A stretch of DNA of 14,286 nucleotides from Gammaproteobacteria bacterium (GTDB lineage: Bacteria > Pseudomonadota > Gammaproteobacteria > S144-34): contig WGBS01000125.1 of NCBI GenBank assembly GCA_015494165.1, forward strand, positions 1 through 14,286, written 5' to 3'. The first letter of the stretch is position 1; each line of letters starts with the position of its first letter. A program made the position numbers and the translations under genes. Positions 7,487 to 13,993 of the stretch are shown here, in pieces. The notes under the pieces are model-generated. The model was given only the letters and a program-made list of their open reading frames with translations, made no database searches and was not told where the DNA came from.

Positions 7487-7527
7487 GCGCGTGCGCGGCC
7501 GCGCACCTTGCGTGGGCGCGCACGCGC
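7487..7527. repeat. Nested dyad symmetry in the leuS / zinc-ribbon divergent region
   Basis: An 11-bp inverted pair, GCGCGTGCGCG (7487-7497) and CGCGCACGCGC (7517-7527), encloses part of a perfect 16-bp palindrome, GTGCGCGGCCGCGCAC (7491-7506). It lies between the candidate leuS -35 and the start of the plus-strand gene. It could be an operator or a mutually exclusive hairpin, but alternating G/C sequence produces such symmetry by chance in this genome. Apart from this dyad and the leuS promoter, the 189-bp region 7389-7577 shows only a Shine-Dalgarno for the next gene. Confidence 0.4.
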
Positions 7528-7577
7528 CCCCAATGTAAGGCCGTGGCCGTCCCCACGCCGACGCGGAGGAAGCCCAG

Positions 7578-8102
7578 GTGAGCACCGAGCAGGAGCGGCA
7601 AAGCGCGCCCGAGCACGAGCACCCGCTCGCCCGCGCCTACGAGCGCATGCTCGAGCGCGTGCGCCACGGCCTCGAGGACACCGAGACGCGTCTCGAGCAC
7701 GCGCTCGAGGCGGCGCGCGAGAAGGCGGTCGAGCTCGGCGAGCTCACGCGCGAGGAGGCCGAGCGCGTCGCCGAGTGGGTGCGCCGCGACCTGCACGAGG
7801 CCGCGCGCCACCTCGCCGAGGGCGGAGAGGATCTCGCCCAGTGGCTGCGCTTCGACCTCGAGCTGGTCGAGGAGCGGCTGTGGGAGCTGTTCAGCGCCGC
7901 CGCCGACCGCACGCGCCTCGAGCTCATGCTGCTGGAGCAGCAGGCCGGGCGCGCGCCGGCGGTCTACCGCACGGGCGAGGTCGCCGGTCCCGGGACGCTG
8001 GTCTGCCGCTCCTGCGGCGAGCGCGTCCACTTCCGGCGCGCCGGGCGCATCCCGCCCTGCCCGCGCTGCCACGGCACGGAGTTCGAGCGTCCGCGCGGCT
8101 AG
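7578..8102 (+). CDS. Zinc-ribbon protein, YbeL/DUF1451-like
   Basis: A 174-residue cytoplasmic protein with a long, strongly charged helical N-terminal part (about residues 15-125, probably coiled-coil) and a C-terminal zinc ribbon made of C-x-x-C at 143-146 and C-x-x-C at 161-164. This layout matches the DUF1451 family represented by E. coli YbeL, whose gene also lies near leuS. The function is not known. The GTG start at 7578 is preceded by GGAGGA at 7565-7570, seven bases away, which makes the start secure. It is the only plus-strand gene in the window, divergent from leuS and convergent with the sensor kinase gene. The 76-bp gap after it (8103-8178) shows no clear terminator. Confidence 0.9.
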   Translation: MSTEQERQSAPEHEHPLARAYERMLERVRHGLEDTETRLEHALEAAREKAVELGELTREEAERVAEWVRRDLHEAARHLAEGGEDLAQWLRFDLELVEERLWELFSAAADRTRLELMLLEQQAGRAPAVYRTGEVAGPGTLVCRSCGERVHFRRAGRIPPCPRCHGTEFERPRG

Positions 8103-8178
8103 GTCCACGGCTCACGGGTGGCGGCACACGGCAGGGGACGGCCCGTCACCGCCCCCGCAGGCTGCACGGCATCTCCCG

Positions 8179-9531
8179 CTAGGCGCTCAGGCGGACGGTG
8201 ACGCGCGCGCCGCCCAGGTCCTCGCTGTCGCCGATGGCGACCCCGCCGCCGTAGGCGGAGGCGATCTCGGCCACCACGGCGAGCCCGATGCCCTGCCCCT
8301 CGGCGCGCGTGTCGCCGCGCGTGCCGCGGGCGAGGAGCGCGGCGCGGCGCTCCGGTGCGATGCCGGGGCCGTCGTCCTCGACCACGAGCGCGCGCAGGCG
8401 TCCCTCGGGGTCGGCCTCGGCGGAGACGCGCACGCGCCGGCCGCCGTGCTTGCAGGCGTTGTCGGCGAGGTTGCCGACGAGCTCCATGAGGTCGCCCTCG
8501 TCGCCCAGGAAGCGCACCCCGGGCCCGACCGCGCTCTCCAGCGCCACGCCGCGGGCGGCGTGCACCTTCTCGAGCGTGGCGAGCACGCGCGCCACCACGG
8601 GCGCCACTGGCACCGCGCGCGCGGCGGGGCTGCGGCCGGCGGTGGCCGCGCGCTGCAGGTGGTAGTCCACGAGGTGCTGCATGCGCGCGGCCTGCTCGAG
8701 CACGGCGGCGCGCAGCGCCTCCGGGCCCTCGCGCCCCTCCGCGGCGCCGCGCAGCACGGCGAGCGGCGTCTTGAGGCTGTGGGCGAGGTCGCCGAGGGCG
8801 TTGCGGTAGCGCTCGATGAGGGCGCGCCCGCTGCGGATGAGGGCGTTGAGGGCGTCGACCAGGGGCTGGACCTCGGCCGGGTAGCGCCCGGAGACGAGCT
8901 CGCGCTCGCCCGCCTCCACCGCCGCCACCTCGCGCGCCAGCCGCCGCAGCGGCGCGAGCCCCCAGCGCAGCAGCGCCGCCTCCACCAAAAGCAGGGCGAG
9001 GCTCGCCGCCCCCAGCCACAGCGCCAGGCTGCGGCGAAAGCCCGCCACCTGCGCCTCGTAGGCGCTCGCCTCCTCGGCAACGCGCACCACCAGCGGCACG
9101 GCGCCGCCCGCGCCCTCCCACCGGACGCCATAGGCGTAGGCGAACAGCGCCTGCCCGTCAGTGGCGCGCACGCGCGCGAAGGTCCGGCGGCCCGGGGGCG
9201 GATCCGGCGGCCACGGGATGCCGAGGCCCACGGCCGAGGCCGAGCGCCACAGGACGCGCCCCTCGGCGTCGGCGATCTCGGCGTAGAGGCCGGAGCCGGC
9301 GGTGGCGTAGCGGGCCTCGGGCAGGGCGGGGGGCATGATCACCCGCCCCCGCTCCACGTCCAGGGCCGCGAGCAGGGCGTAGACCTGCGCCTCCAGGCGC
9401 GCGCGCTGGGCGTCGCGCACGCCGTCGCGGAAGGCGCGGTCGAGCGCCAGCCCCGTGAGCAGCAGGAAGGCCGCGAGAACGCCGCTGGCGGCGGCGAGCA
9501 GGCGCGCGGCGAGCGAGCGCGGCGCCCTCAC
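8179..9531 (-). CDS. phoQ: PhoQ-like sensor histidine kinase
   Basis: An inner-membrane sensor kinase of 450 residues: first membrane helix about 8-30, periplasmic sensor about 31-168, second helix about 169-189, HAMP-like linker, then the dimerisation/phosphoacceptor box G-D-L-A-H-S-L-K-T-P with His251. The ATPase domain has N-L-A-D-N-A-C-K (N358), D-D-G-P-G-I (386-391) and G-Q-G-I-G-L-A-V (412-419). The H-box, N-box and the ending G-G-A-R-V closely resemble enteric PhoQ. The periplasmic region does not show PhoQ's acidic EDDDD-type cluster, so the ligand may differ. The GTG at 9531 overlaps the regulator's stop in a GTGA, giving the start and translational coupling. A longer frame to 9849 is rejected because it lies within the regulator gene. 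Confidence 0.9.
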   Translation of the reverse strand: MRAPRSLAARLLAAASGVLAAFLLLTGLALDRAFRDGVRDAQRARLEAQVYALLAALDVERGRVIMPPALPEARYATAGSGLYAEIADAEGRVLWRSASAVGLGIPWPPDPPPGRRTFARVRATDGQALFAYAYGVRWEGAGGAVPLVVRVAEEASAYEAQVAGFRRSLALWLGAASLALLLVEAALLRWGLAPLRRLAREVAAVEAGERELVSGRYPAEVQPLVDALNALIRSGRALIERYRNALGDLAHSLKTPLAVLRGAAEGREGPEALRAAVLEQAARMQHLVDYHLQRAATAGRSPAARAVPVAPVVARVLATLEKVHAARGVALESAVGPGVRFLGDEGDLMELVGNLADNACKHGGRRVRVSAEADPEGRLRALVVEDDGPGIAPERRAALLARGTRGDTRAEGQGIGLAVVAEIASAYGGGVAIGDSEDLGGARVTVRLSA

Positions 9532-10211
9532 GCGCCGGCGCGCTCCAGGCGGAAGCGGTAGCCGCGCCCGCGCAGCGTCTCGATGGGCTCGAGGCGGCGC
9601 TCGGGGTCGAGCTTGCGCCGCAGGCGCGCCACCAGGACCTCGATCACGTTGCTGTCGCGGTCGGCGTCCTCCTCGTAGAGGTGCTCGCTGAGCTCGCTCT
9701 TGGAGACCACCTCGCCGGCGTGCAGCATCAGGTAGCGCAGCAGGCGGAACTCGAAGGCGGTGAGCTCGACGGACGCGCCGTCGACGCGCACCTCGTGGCT
9801 GGCCGGATCCAGCTCGACCGGCCCGCAGCGGATGACGGGGCTCGCCCACCCGGCCGAGCGCCTCAGCAGCGCGCGCAGGCGCGCGAGCAGCTCCTCCATG
9901 TGGAAGGGCTTGGCGAGGTAGTCGTCGGCGCCGGCCTCCAGGCCCTCCACCTTGTCCTGCCAGCGCCCGCGGGCGGTGAGGATGAGGACCGGGAAGCCGC
10001 GCCCGGCCTCGCGCCAGCGGCGGATGACCTCGATGCCGTCCAGGCCCGGGAGCCCCAGATCGACGATGGCGGCGTCGACGGGCAGCTCATTGCCCATGTA
10101 GAGCGCCTCCCGCCCGTCCGGGGCCTCCTCGACGGCGAAGCCCTCCTCGCGCAGGCGCGCGGCGATCTGCCCGCGCAGCGCCGCCTCGTCCTCGACCACC
10201 AGCACGCGCAT
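9528..10211 (-). CDS. phoP: PhoP-like OmpR-family response regulator
   Basis: A 227-residue two-domain regulator. The receiver has the acidic pair E7-D8, phosphoacceptor Asp51 in I-V-D-L-G-L-P, Thr79 and Lys101 in A-K-P-F-H, the same numbering as E. coli PhoP. Segments such as R-W-Q-D-K-V-E and A-G-A-D-D-Y are also PhoP-like. The C-terminal winged helix shows L-T-A-F-E-F-R-L-L, V-V-S-K-S-E-L and the ending R-G-R-G-Y-R-F. It should be phosphorylated by the kinase encoded immediately downstream (4-nt overlap) and bind tandem DNA half-sites 11 bp apart. A fitting site lies at 11218-11234. The ATG follows the PepSY gene by 16 bp. No strong ribosome binding site is seen. Confidence 0.93.
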   Translation of the reverse strand: MRVLVVEDEAALRGQIAARLREEGFAVEEAPDGREALYMGNELPVDAAIVDLGLPGLDGIEVIRRWREAGRGFPVLILTARGRWQDKVEGLEAGADDYLAKPFHMEELLARLRALLRRSAGWASPVIRCGPVELDPASHEVRVDGASVELTAFEFRLLRYLMLHAGEVVSKSELSEHLYEEDADRDSNVIEVLVARLRRKLDPERRLEPIETLRGRGYRFRLERAGA

Positions 10212-10227
10212 CGCGCCGTGCCCGCCG

Positions 10228-10563
10228 CTACTCGATCACCTCTCCCGTGCGGCCGTCGACCACCACCGTGCGCACGCGCCCGTCCGGGAGCAGGACGCGC
10301 ACGCGGTAGGCCTCGGCCCCGGGGCGGCGCGGGCGCACCCGCAGCACGCGCCCGCCCGTGCGCTCGCGCGCGATGGCGGCGGCGGCCTCCGGCCCGAGCC
10401 GCGCCTCGGCCGGCGCCCCCGGGCGGTGCTGAACGGGCCACAGCCAGAGCGGCAGGGGCTCGCCCCAGGCCCCGGCGCGCGCGTCCGCGGCCGGTGCCGC
10501 GGGCGCGGCGGCCAGCGCCACTGCGCCCGCCACCGCCGCCAGCCACGCGCGCCGCCCGCCCAT
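10228..10563 (-). CDS. Small secreted PepSY-domain protein
   Basis: A 111-residue protein with a signal peptide (basic start, hydrophobic 7-22, Ala-rich cleavage region about 20-26). A single PepSY-type unit follows at about 55-111: L-G-P-E-A-A-A-A-I-A, then V-L-R-V-R-P, a Y-R-V-R-V-L strand and the closing V-V-V-D-G-R-T-G-E-V. PepSY domains are extracytoplasmic and often inhibit peptidases or accompany sensor kinases. The exact role here is unknown. The ATG is 10 bp after the glycine-zipper gene stop, and the sequence T-G-A-G-G at that stop can serve as its ribosome binding site. Being directly upstream of the PhoP/PhoQ-like pair, it may modulate the sensor in the periplasm (inference). Confidence 0.85.
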   Translation of the reverse strand: MGGRRAWLAAVAGAVALAAAPAAPAADARAGAWGEPLPLWLWPVQHRPGAPAEARLGPEAAAAIARERTGGRVLRVRPRRPGAEAYRVRVLLPDGRVRTVVVDGRTGEVIE

Positions 10564-10573
10564 GCGCGCCGCC

Positions 10574-11140
10574 TCAGTCGAGCACCGGCGTCACCCGCAC
10601 GCGCACGCGGATGCGGCGCCCGGGCTCGTAGGGCATGCGCGTGACGAAGGTGCGGCCGCGGTAGCGGTAGGTGACGCGGTAGCCGTCGAGGCGCTCCTCC
10701 TCGTCGTAGACCTTGCGCACCCGGCAGCGGGTCTCGGTCGTGTAGTGCACGTCCTCGTAGCCGCCGCTCGAGCGCGCCACGTCGCGGCCGATCGAGGCGC
10801 CCAGCAGGGTGCCGGCCACCGTCGCCGCGTCGCGCCCGCGGCCCTTGCCGATGTGGCTTCCGACCACGCCGCCGATGATACCGCCCACGATCACGGGCGT
10901 GTAGGAATCGCTGCCGCCGTGGCCGTCGCGGTAGGCCACGCGCTCGTCCCAGCACTCGCGCTCGTCGCGCGGGATGCGCACCGTGCGGTAGACGGGCTGC
11001 ACGTCGACCACGCGCGCGTAGTCGTAGTAGGCCTGCCCGTGCGGCGCGGCGGTGGCGGGCGCGCCCGCCAGCCCCAGCGCCGCCGCGGCGGCGGCGAGCG
11101 TGGCGACACCGGCCTTCTTCGGGATCTGCGTGCGGCTCAT
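10574..11140 (-). CDS. Glycine-zipper 2TM-domain envelope protein
   Basis: A 188-residue exported protein: signal peptide about 1-31 (K-K-A-G then an Ala-rich core, cleavage near A-T-A-A-P), a mature N-terminal segment rich in Tyr/Arg, then a glycine-zipper hairpin at about 82-119. The zipper is two G-rich membrane-type helices, G-G-I-I-G-G-V-V-G and G-T-L-L-G-A-S-I-G, split by K-G-R-G-R-D. A basic beta-rich tail ends in R-V-R-V-R-V. Cys63 and Cys139 remain in the mature chain. This is the Rickettsia 17-kDa antigen-like fold, also found in SlyB, but without a lipobox here. The ATG is preceded by AGGAGG (11153-11148). First gene of the four-gene module. SlyB is a known PhoP target in enterics, which makes this linkage meaningful. 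Confidence 0.87.
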   Translation of the reverse strand: MSRTQIPKKAGVATLAAAAAALGLAGAPATAAPHGQAYYDYARVVDVQPVYRTVRIPRDERECWDERVAYRDGHGGSDSYTPVIVGGIIGGVVGSHIGKGRGRDAATVAGTLLGASIGRDVARSSGGYEDVHYTTETRCRVRKVYDEEERLDGYRVTYRYRGRTFVTRMPYEPGRRIRVRVRVTPVLD

Positions 11141-11171
11141 GGCTCTGCCTCCTCTTCCGCTCTCGCCTGCC

Positions 11172-11192
11172 GCTCCGGGCCCTGCCCGGAGC
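11172..11192 (-). promoter_or_regulatory. Stem-loop at the predicted 5' end of the glycine-zipper/phoPQ-like mRNA
   Basis: GCTCCGGGC and GCCCGGAGC form a perfect 9-bp stem with a 3-nt loop. It begins about nine bases downstream of the candidate -10, so it would sit at or very near the first nucleotides of the transcript. It may protect the 5' end from decay. It lacks a U-tract, so it is unlikely to be a terminator. Confidence 0.5.
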
Positions 11193-11200
11193 CTGGGCGC

Positions 11201-11234
11201 AGGATAGGAGGCCGGCCCTGAACCGATACTGAAC
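11201..11234 (-). promoter_or_regulatory. Activated promoter with tandem PhoP-type box for the glycine-zipper/phoPQ-like operon
   Basis: On the minus strand, GTTCAG (11234-11229), five bases, then GTTCAG again (11223-11218) form a perfect direct repeat with an 11-bp period. Eleven bases further is TATCCT (11206-11201), a four-of-six -10. No TTGACA-like hexamer occurs at 16-18 bp; the repeat occupies that place. Enteric PhoP boxes have the same geometry (hexamers 11 bp apart, about 12 bp before the -10) with a related GTTTA core. Inference: the regulator encoded in this operon activates its own promoter. Confidence 0.65.
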
Positions 11235-11250
11235 GCGCCGGGCCGGCGCG
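11234..11250 (-). terminator. G+C-rich hairpin after the HDOD gene, possible weak terminator
   Basis: CGCGCCGG and CCGGCGCG are separated by one base, 9 bp past the HDOD stop codon. In RNA this gives a stem of about 6 bp with a 5-nt loop. It is followed on the minus strand by only two T residues and directly abuts the tandem regulator box. It may separate the HDOD gene from the downstream module, but it lacks a proper U-run. Confidence 0.3.
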
Positions 11251-11258
11251 GCGGGGCC

Positions 11259-12155
11259 TCAGCGGGCCTGGTGGGCCGAGGGGATCACGACCTCGAGCGC
11301 GTCGGCGAGGCCGAGGGCGGCATCCATGGCGAGGTCGTCGATGCCGTCGACGTCGAGGCCGCAGAGCTCGCGCGCCGCCGGCGCCACGGCATCCAGCGCG
11401 TCGGCCGGGGCGACGCCGCGGTCGACGTGCGAGACCAGCGCGTCGGCCGCGTGCACGATGCTCGCGTCGAGCACGTAGCGCCCGGCCCCTTCGGGGTCGT
11501 GGTGATGCTCGCACACGCGCGCGAGCCACTCCGGCAGGCGCCAGGCGCGCAGCAGCGCCGCGCCGGTGTCGGCGTGGCTGAAGCCGAGCAGGTCCTTCTC
11601 GAGCTGGCCCTGGGCGAGCTCGTCCTCGCCGCCCGCGACCAGCACCTCGCGCACCACGTCCGGGATCTCCAGGCAGTGGACGAGCTGGCCGATGTCATGC
11701 AGCAGCCCGGCCACGAAGAGCCGCTCCGGATGCAGCACGTCGGTGCGCGCGGCAATCAGGCGCGCCATGGTCGCCGTGTAGGCGCTGTGGCGCCAGAAGC
11801 TCGCCATGTTGACGAGGTCCTGGGGGATGCGGCTGAAGGCGTGCACGGCGGCGGTGGCCAGGATCAGCACCCGCAGGTCGTGCATGCCGATGACGGTGAT
11901 GGCGCGCTCGATGGTGTCGATGCGCCCGGCGTAGCCGTAGAAGGGGCTGTTGACGACCTTGAGCAGGCGCGCCGTCAGCGCCGCGTCCTGCGCCACCACG
12001 CGGCCGATCTCGGTGACGGCGACGGCCGGGTCCTCGATCAGCTCGTTGACGCGGATGCAGACCTCGGGCAGCGAGACCAGGCGGACGACGTTCTCGACCA
12101 GGCTCTCGGGCGAGCGGGGCCGCTCAGGGGCCGCGAGGGACTCCGGGACGCTCAT
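11259..12155 (-). CDS. HDOD-domain signalling protein
   Basis: A 298-residue soluble protein composed mainly of one HDOD domain (about 20-225), a relative of HD phosphohydrolases that is usually non-catalytic and linked to stress, motility and regulatory signalling. Visible signatures are L-P-E-V near 29-32, L-L-K-V-V-N-S-P-F-Y-G (64-74), W-R-H-S (121-124), G-L-L-H-D-I-G (150-156, His153-Asp154) and the E-H-H-H-D region (216-220). There is no attached receiver, GGDEF or kinase domain. The ATG at 12155 was chosen over a GTG four codons upstream because GGGAGG lies just before it. The C-terminal 70 residues are acidic and Ala-rich. No single pathway can be assigned. A possible flagellar-type promoter lies upstream. 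Confidence 0.9.
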   Translation of the reverse strand: MSVPESLAAPERPRSPESLVENVVRLVSLPEVCIRVNELIEDPAVAVTEIGRVVAQDAALTARLLKVVNSPFYGYAGRIDTIERAITVIGMHDLRVLILATAAVHAFSRIPQDLVNMASFWRHSAYTATMARLIAARTDVLHPERLFVAGLLHDIGQLVHCLEIPDVVREVLVAGGEDELAQGQLEKDLLGFSHADTGAALLRAWRLPEWLARVCEHHHDPEGAGRYVLDASIVHAADALVSHVDRGVAPADALDAVAPAARELCGLDVDGIDDLAMDAALGLADALEVVIPSAHQAR

Positions 12156-12228
12156 GGCACCTCCCACGGGCTTGTCGTTCTGTTCGCGCGCACGGGGGCA
12201 CGCGCCGGCGTGCCGCCCTCACACGGTC

Positions 12229-12256
12229 CTAGCGGCAGCACGGCCGCGAACCTTTA
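12229..12256 (-). promoter_or_regulatory. Possible FliA (sigma-28)-type promoter for the HDOD gene
   Basis: On the minus strand, TAAAG (12256-12252) precedes GCCGCTAG (12236-12229), matching six of eight bases of the GCCGATAA element. There are 16 bases between TAAA and the -10 element, whereas the usual spacing is 15, which weakens the call. A transcript from here would have a leader of about 65 nt. Confidence 0.3.
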
Positions 12257-12280
12257 GCCCCGGCGCGGCCTCCCCGCTGC

Positions 12281-12302
12281 CCGAAGGGATCGCCCTTTCC
12301 GG
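12281..12302 (-). terminator. Imperfect hairpin immediately after the ScsD-like gene
   Basis: CCGAAGGG (12281-12288), a 4-nt loop, then CCCTT, a 2-nt bulge and CGG (to 12302) form an 8-bp stem directly after the stop codon at 12303. There is no U-tract on the minus strand, so termination would be weak or Rho-assisted. The rest of the 147-bp gap 12156-12302 holds only the possible FliA-type promoter and the HDOD ribosome binding site. Confidence 0.25.
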
Positions 12303-12818
12303 TCAATGGCTTGCGTTGCGGGCCGCGAGCCACAGGCGAAGGCGCAGGCCCGCGGCGGTGGTCAGCCCCATGCCCCGGTGGCGGATGGTCCCGTCCGGGC
12401 CGACCACGAACCAGGCGGGCACCCCCCGCACGCCCCACAGGGCCGCCAGGCGCCCGGCGGGGTCGGCGAAGGTCGCCCAGCGCGCGCGGCCGTGGCGCGC
12501 CAGGAAGGCCGCCACCTCCCCGCGGCTCCCGGACTGCATGGCCACCGTGACCACCGGCCAGTCGCGGCCGACCGCGTCGATCGCGCCCGCCGTGAGCGCG
12601 CAGATCCGGCACCAGCTCGCCCAGAAGTAGACCAGCACCGGCTGCCCGGCGCGGCGGGCGGACTCCACCACGGCGGCCGGATCGCCCGCCGCCACCGGGC
12701 CGGCGAGCGGCGGCGCCGGCCCCTCGGCCGCGTCGCGCATGCGCCAGGCCTCGACGCCGAGCGCGAGCCCGAGCGCCAGCAGGCCCCAGGCCGCGAGCCG
12801 CGCAGCGCGCTTCAGCAT
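12303..12818 (-). CDS. ScsD/TlpA-like membrane-anchored thiol-disulfide oxidoreductase
   Basis: A 171-residue protein with an N-terminal membrane anchor or uncleaved signal (about 8-24) and a periplasmic thioredoxin fold. The active site is W-C-R-I-C (69-73), preceded by L-V-Y-F-W-A-S, and the cis-proline is Pro134 in G-V-P-A-W. The segment V-T-V-A-M-Q-S-G and the closing L-R-L-R-L-W-L match the protein disulfide oxidoreductase group that includes Salmonella ScsD. It probably reduces or exchanges disulfides in envelope proteins; the partner is unknown. No ScsB/DsbD-like membrane donor is in view. The ATG at 12818 overlaps the peptidase stop by 7 nt, which fixes the start; the longer open frame upstream lies within the peptidase gene. 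Confidence 0.88.
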   Translation of the reverse strand: MLKRAARLAAWGLLALGLALGVEAWRMRDAAEGPAPPLAGPVAAGDPAAVVESARRAGQPVLVYFWASWCRICALTAGAIDAVGRDWPVVTVAMQSGSRGEVAAFLARHGRARWATFADPAGRLAALWGVRGVPAWFVVGPDGTIRHRGMGLTTAAGLRLRLWLAARNASH

Positions 12819-13993
12819 CGCCCCTGCCCCGGCACGCGCGCGCGGGCGCGGTGGCGGGCCAGGTTGCGCGCCAGCCGCCGGCGCGCCGCGGCCCAGGGGT
12901 CGGCCCACGGCAGCCCCGGCCGCGCGAGCGCCCGGCACAGCCGCAGCGTGGCCAGCGCGTCGGCCAGGTCCACGTGCTCGGGGGCGGGCCCCTCGCGGCC
13001 CCGGCAGTCCGGCCCGCCCTCGAAGCCCTGGTTGTGGTAGTTGCCGAGCGGCACCGAGATCCCCACCGCCGGGAGCCCCCAGGCGGGGGCGGCGGTCGCC
13101 TCGCAGGCCCCGCCGTCCATGAGCCGGCGCTGGTGGGCGCCGGGCAACGCGCGGCGCGCCGCGAGCGCCAGCACCTCCGTGGCGTCCGGATCGAAGACGG
13201 TGCGGCGGTCGCCGAGACGGACCACGGGCCCGCCCCCGATGCCCGCGCCCGGGAGCTGGCGGGAGGTCTCCAGGCTCACCGCCACGAGCCGCCGCCCGGC
13301 CGGCGGGCGCGGGAGGGACTCCAGGTGGGCCACCAGCCCCGTGAAGCCCACCTCCTCGCCGCGCGTCAGCAGCGCCGCCACCGGCCGCCCGCGCGCAAGG
13401 CCCCAGGCCGCGGCCTCCAGCGCGGCCCAGACGCCCACCAGGTCGTCGCAGACGCGCGCATGGAGCCTGCGCCCGCGCCGCCACCAGGGCGCGCGGAAGG
13501 CGAGCCCGCCGAACAGGGCCCGCGCCGCAGGGCGCCGCCCGCTGCCGTCGAGCTCGACGGCGAGCTCGAGCCGCTCCGGCCAGCGCCCGGACGGGTGGAG
13601 CCGGGCGCGCACGATGCGCCCCGCGCCACGCTCGCCCTCGGCGTCGGCGAGCCACACCCGCGCGCCCCGCAGGTGGCGCACGGGCCCTCCGCCGAGCCAC
13701 CGCGCCTCGAGCCGCGCGGGGCCCAGCCAGCGCACGCCGTGGAAGCCCGGGTGGTCCATGTGCGCCACGAAGAGCCGCACGGGCTCGGCCGCCGTGCCCG
13801 AGCGCAGCAGCCGCGTCCACGCCCGCGGCGAGGCGGCGCCCACCGCCAGGTTGCCGAAGCCGTCGCGGTGGCAGGGCAGCCCCCGCCGCGCGCACCAGGC
13901 CTCGGCCACCTCGCGCACGTGCATCTCGCGGAAGGGCGCCGTGGGCCGCGCGAGCAGCGCGGCCAGCAGCGCCAGCACACGGGGCTCAGCCAC
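12812..13993 (-). CDS. M42-like zinc aminopeptidase family protein
   Basis: A 393-residue cytoplasmic metallopeptidase-like protein. Candidate metal and catalytic residues are in family order: His78 and Asp80 in A-H-M-D-H, Asp183/184 in C-D-D-L-V-G, Glu213-Glu214 in G-E-E-V-G-F-T-G, Glu242 in L-E-T-S (Asp is usual in M42) and His320 in G-N-Y-H-N-Q. This fits the M42/M20/M28 clan of aminopeptidases or deacylases; the substrate cannot be told. The GTG at 13993 overlaps the phosphatase stop by 8 nt and has AAGGAGG (14008-14002) eight bases before it, so the start is well supported. The final 40 residues are Arg-rich. It is part of the trio with the phosphatase and the ScsD-like gene. Confidence 0.83.
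   Translation of the reverse strand: MAEPRVLALLAALLARPTAPFREMHVREVAEAWCARRGLPCHRDGFGNLAVGAASPRAWTRLLRSGTAAEPVRLFVAHMDHPGFHGVRWLGPARLEARWLGGGPVRHLRGARVWLADAEGERGAGRIVRARLHPSGRWPERLELAVELDGSGRRPAARALFGGLAFRAPWWRRGRRLHARVCDDLVGVWAALEAAAWGLARGRPVAALLTRGEEVGFTGLVAHLESLPRPPAGRRLVAVSLETSRQLPGAGIGGGPVVRLGDRRTVFDPDATEVLALAARRALPGAHQRRLMDGGACEATAAPAWGLPAVGISVPLGNYHNQGFEGGPDCRGREGPAPEHVDLADALATLRLCRALARPGLPWADPWAAARRRLARNLARHRARARVPGQGRC

Noticed and set aside
7508..7537. Plus-strand promoter TTGCGT ... AATGTA for the zinc-ribbon gene
   Set aside because: The -10 match is poor, so it is not reported as a feature.
4920..7538. 872-codon plus-strand open frame antisense to leuS
   Set aside because: It mirrors leuS codon by codon with His/Arg/Ala/Val-rich low-complexity protein and no recognisable motif.
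7389..8108. N-terminal extension of leuS on the minus strand
   Set aside because: The extension is antisense to the zinc-ribbon gene and crosses the divergent promoter region. The family N-terminus begins at the ATG at 7388.
8103..8178. Bidirectional terminator between the convergent zinc-ribbon and kinase genes
   Set aside because: Only short imperfect pairings such as GACGG-G-CCGTC are visible, with no loop of workable size and no T-run on either strand.
9532..9849. N-terminal extension of the PhoQ-like kinase
   Set aside because: It overlaps the response regulator gene in another frame. The GTG at 9531 gives a normal basic segment and first membrane helix and a GTGA overlap.
12819..13895. 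N-terminal extension of the ScsD-like gene
   Set aside because: It lies within the peptidase gene in another frame. The ATG at 12818 gives a proper membrane anchor and normal length.
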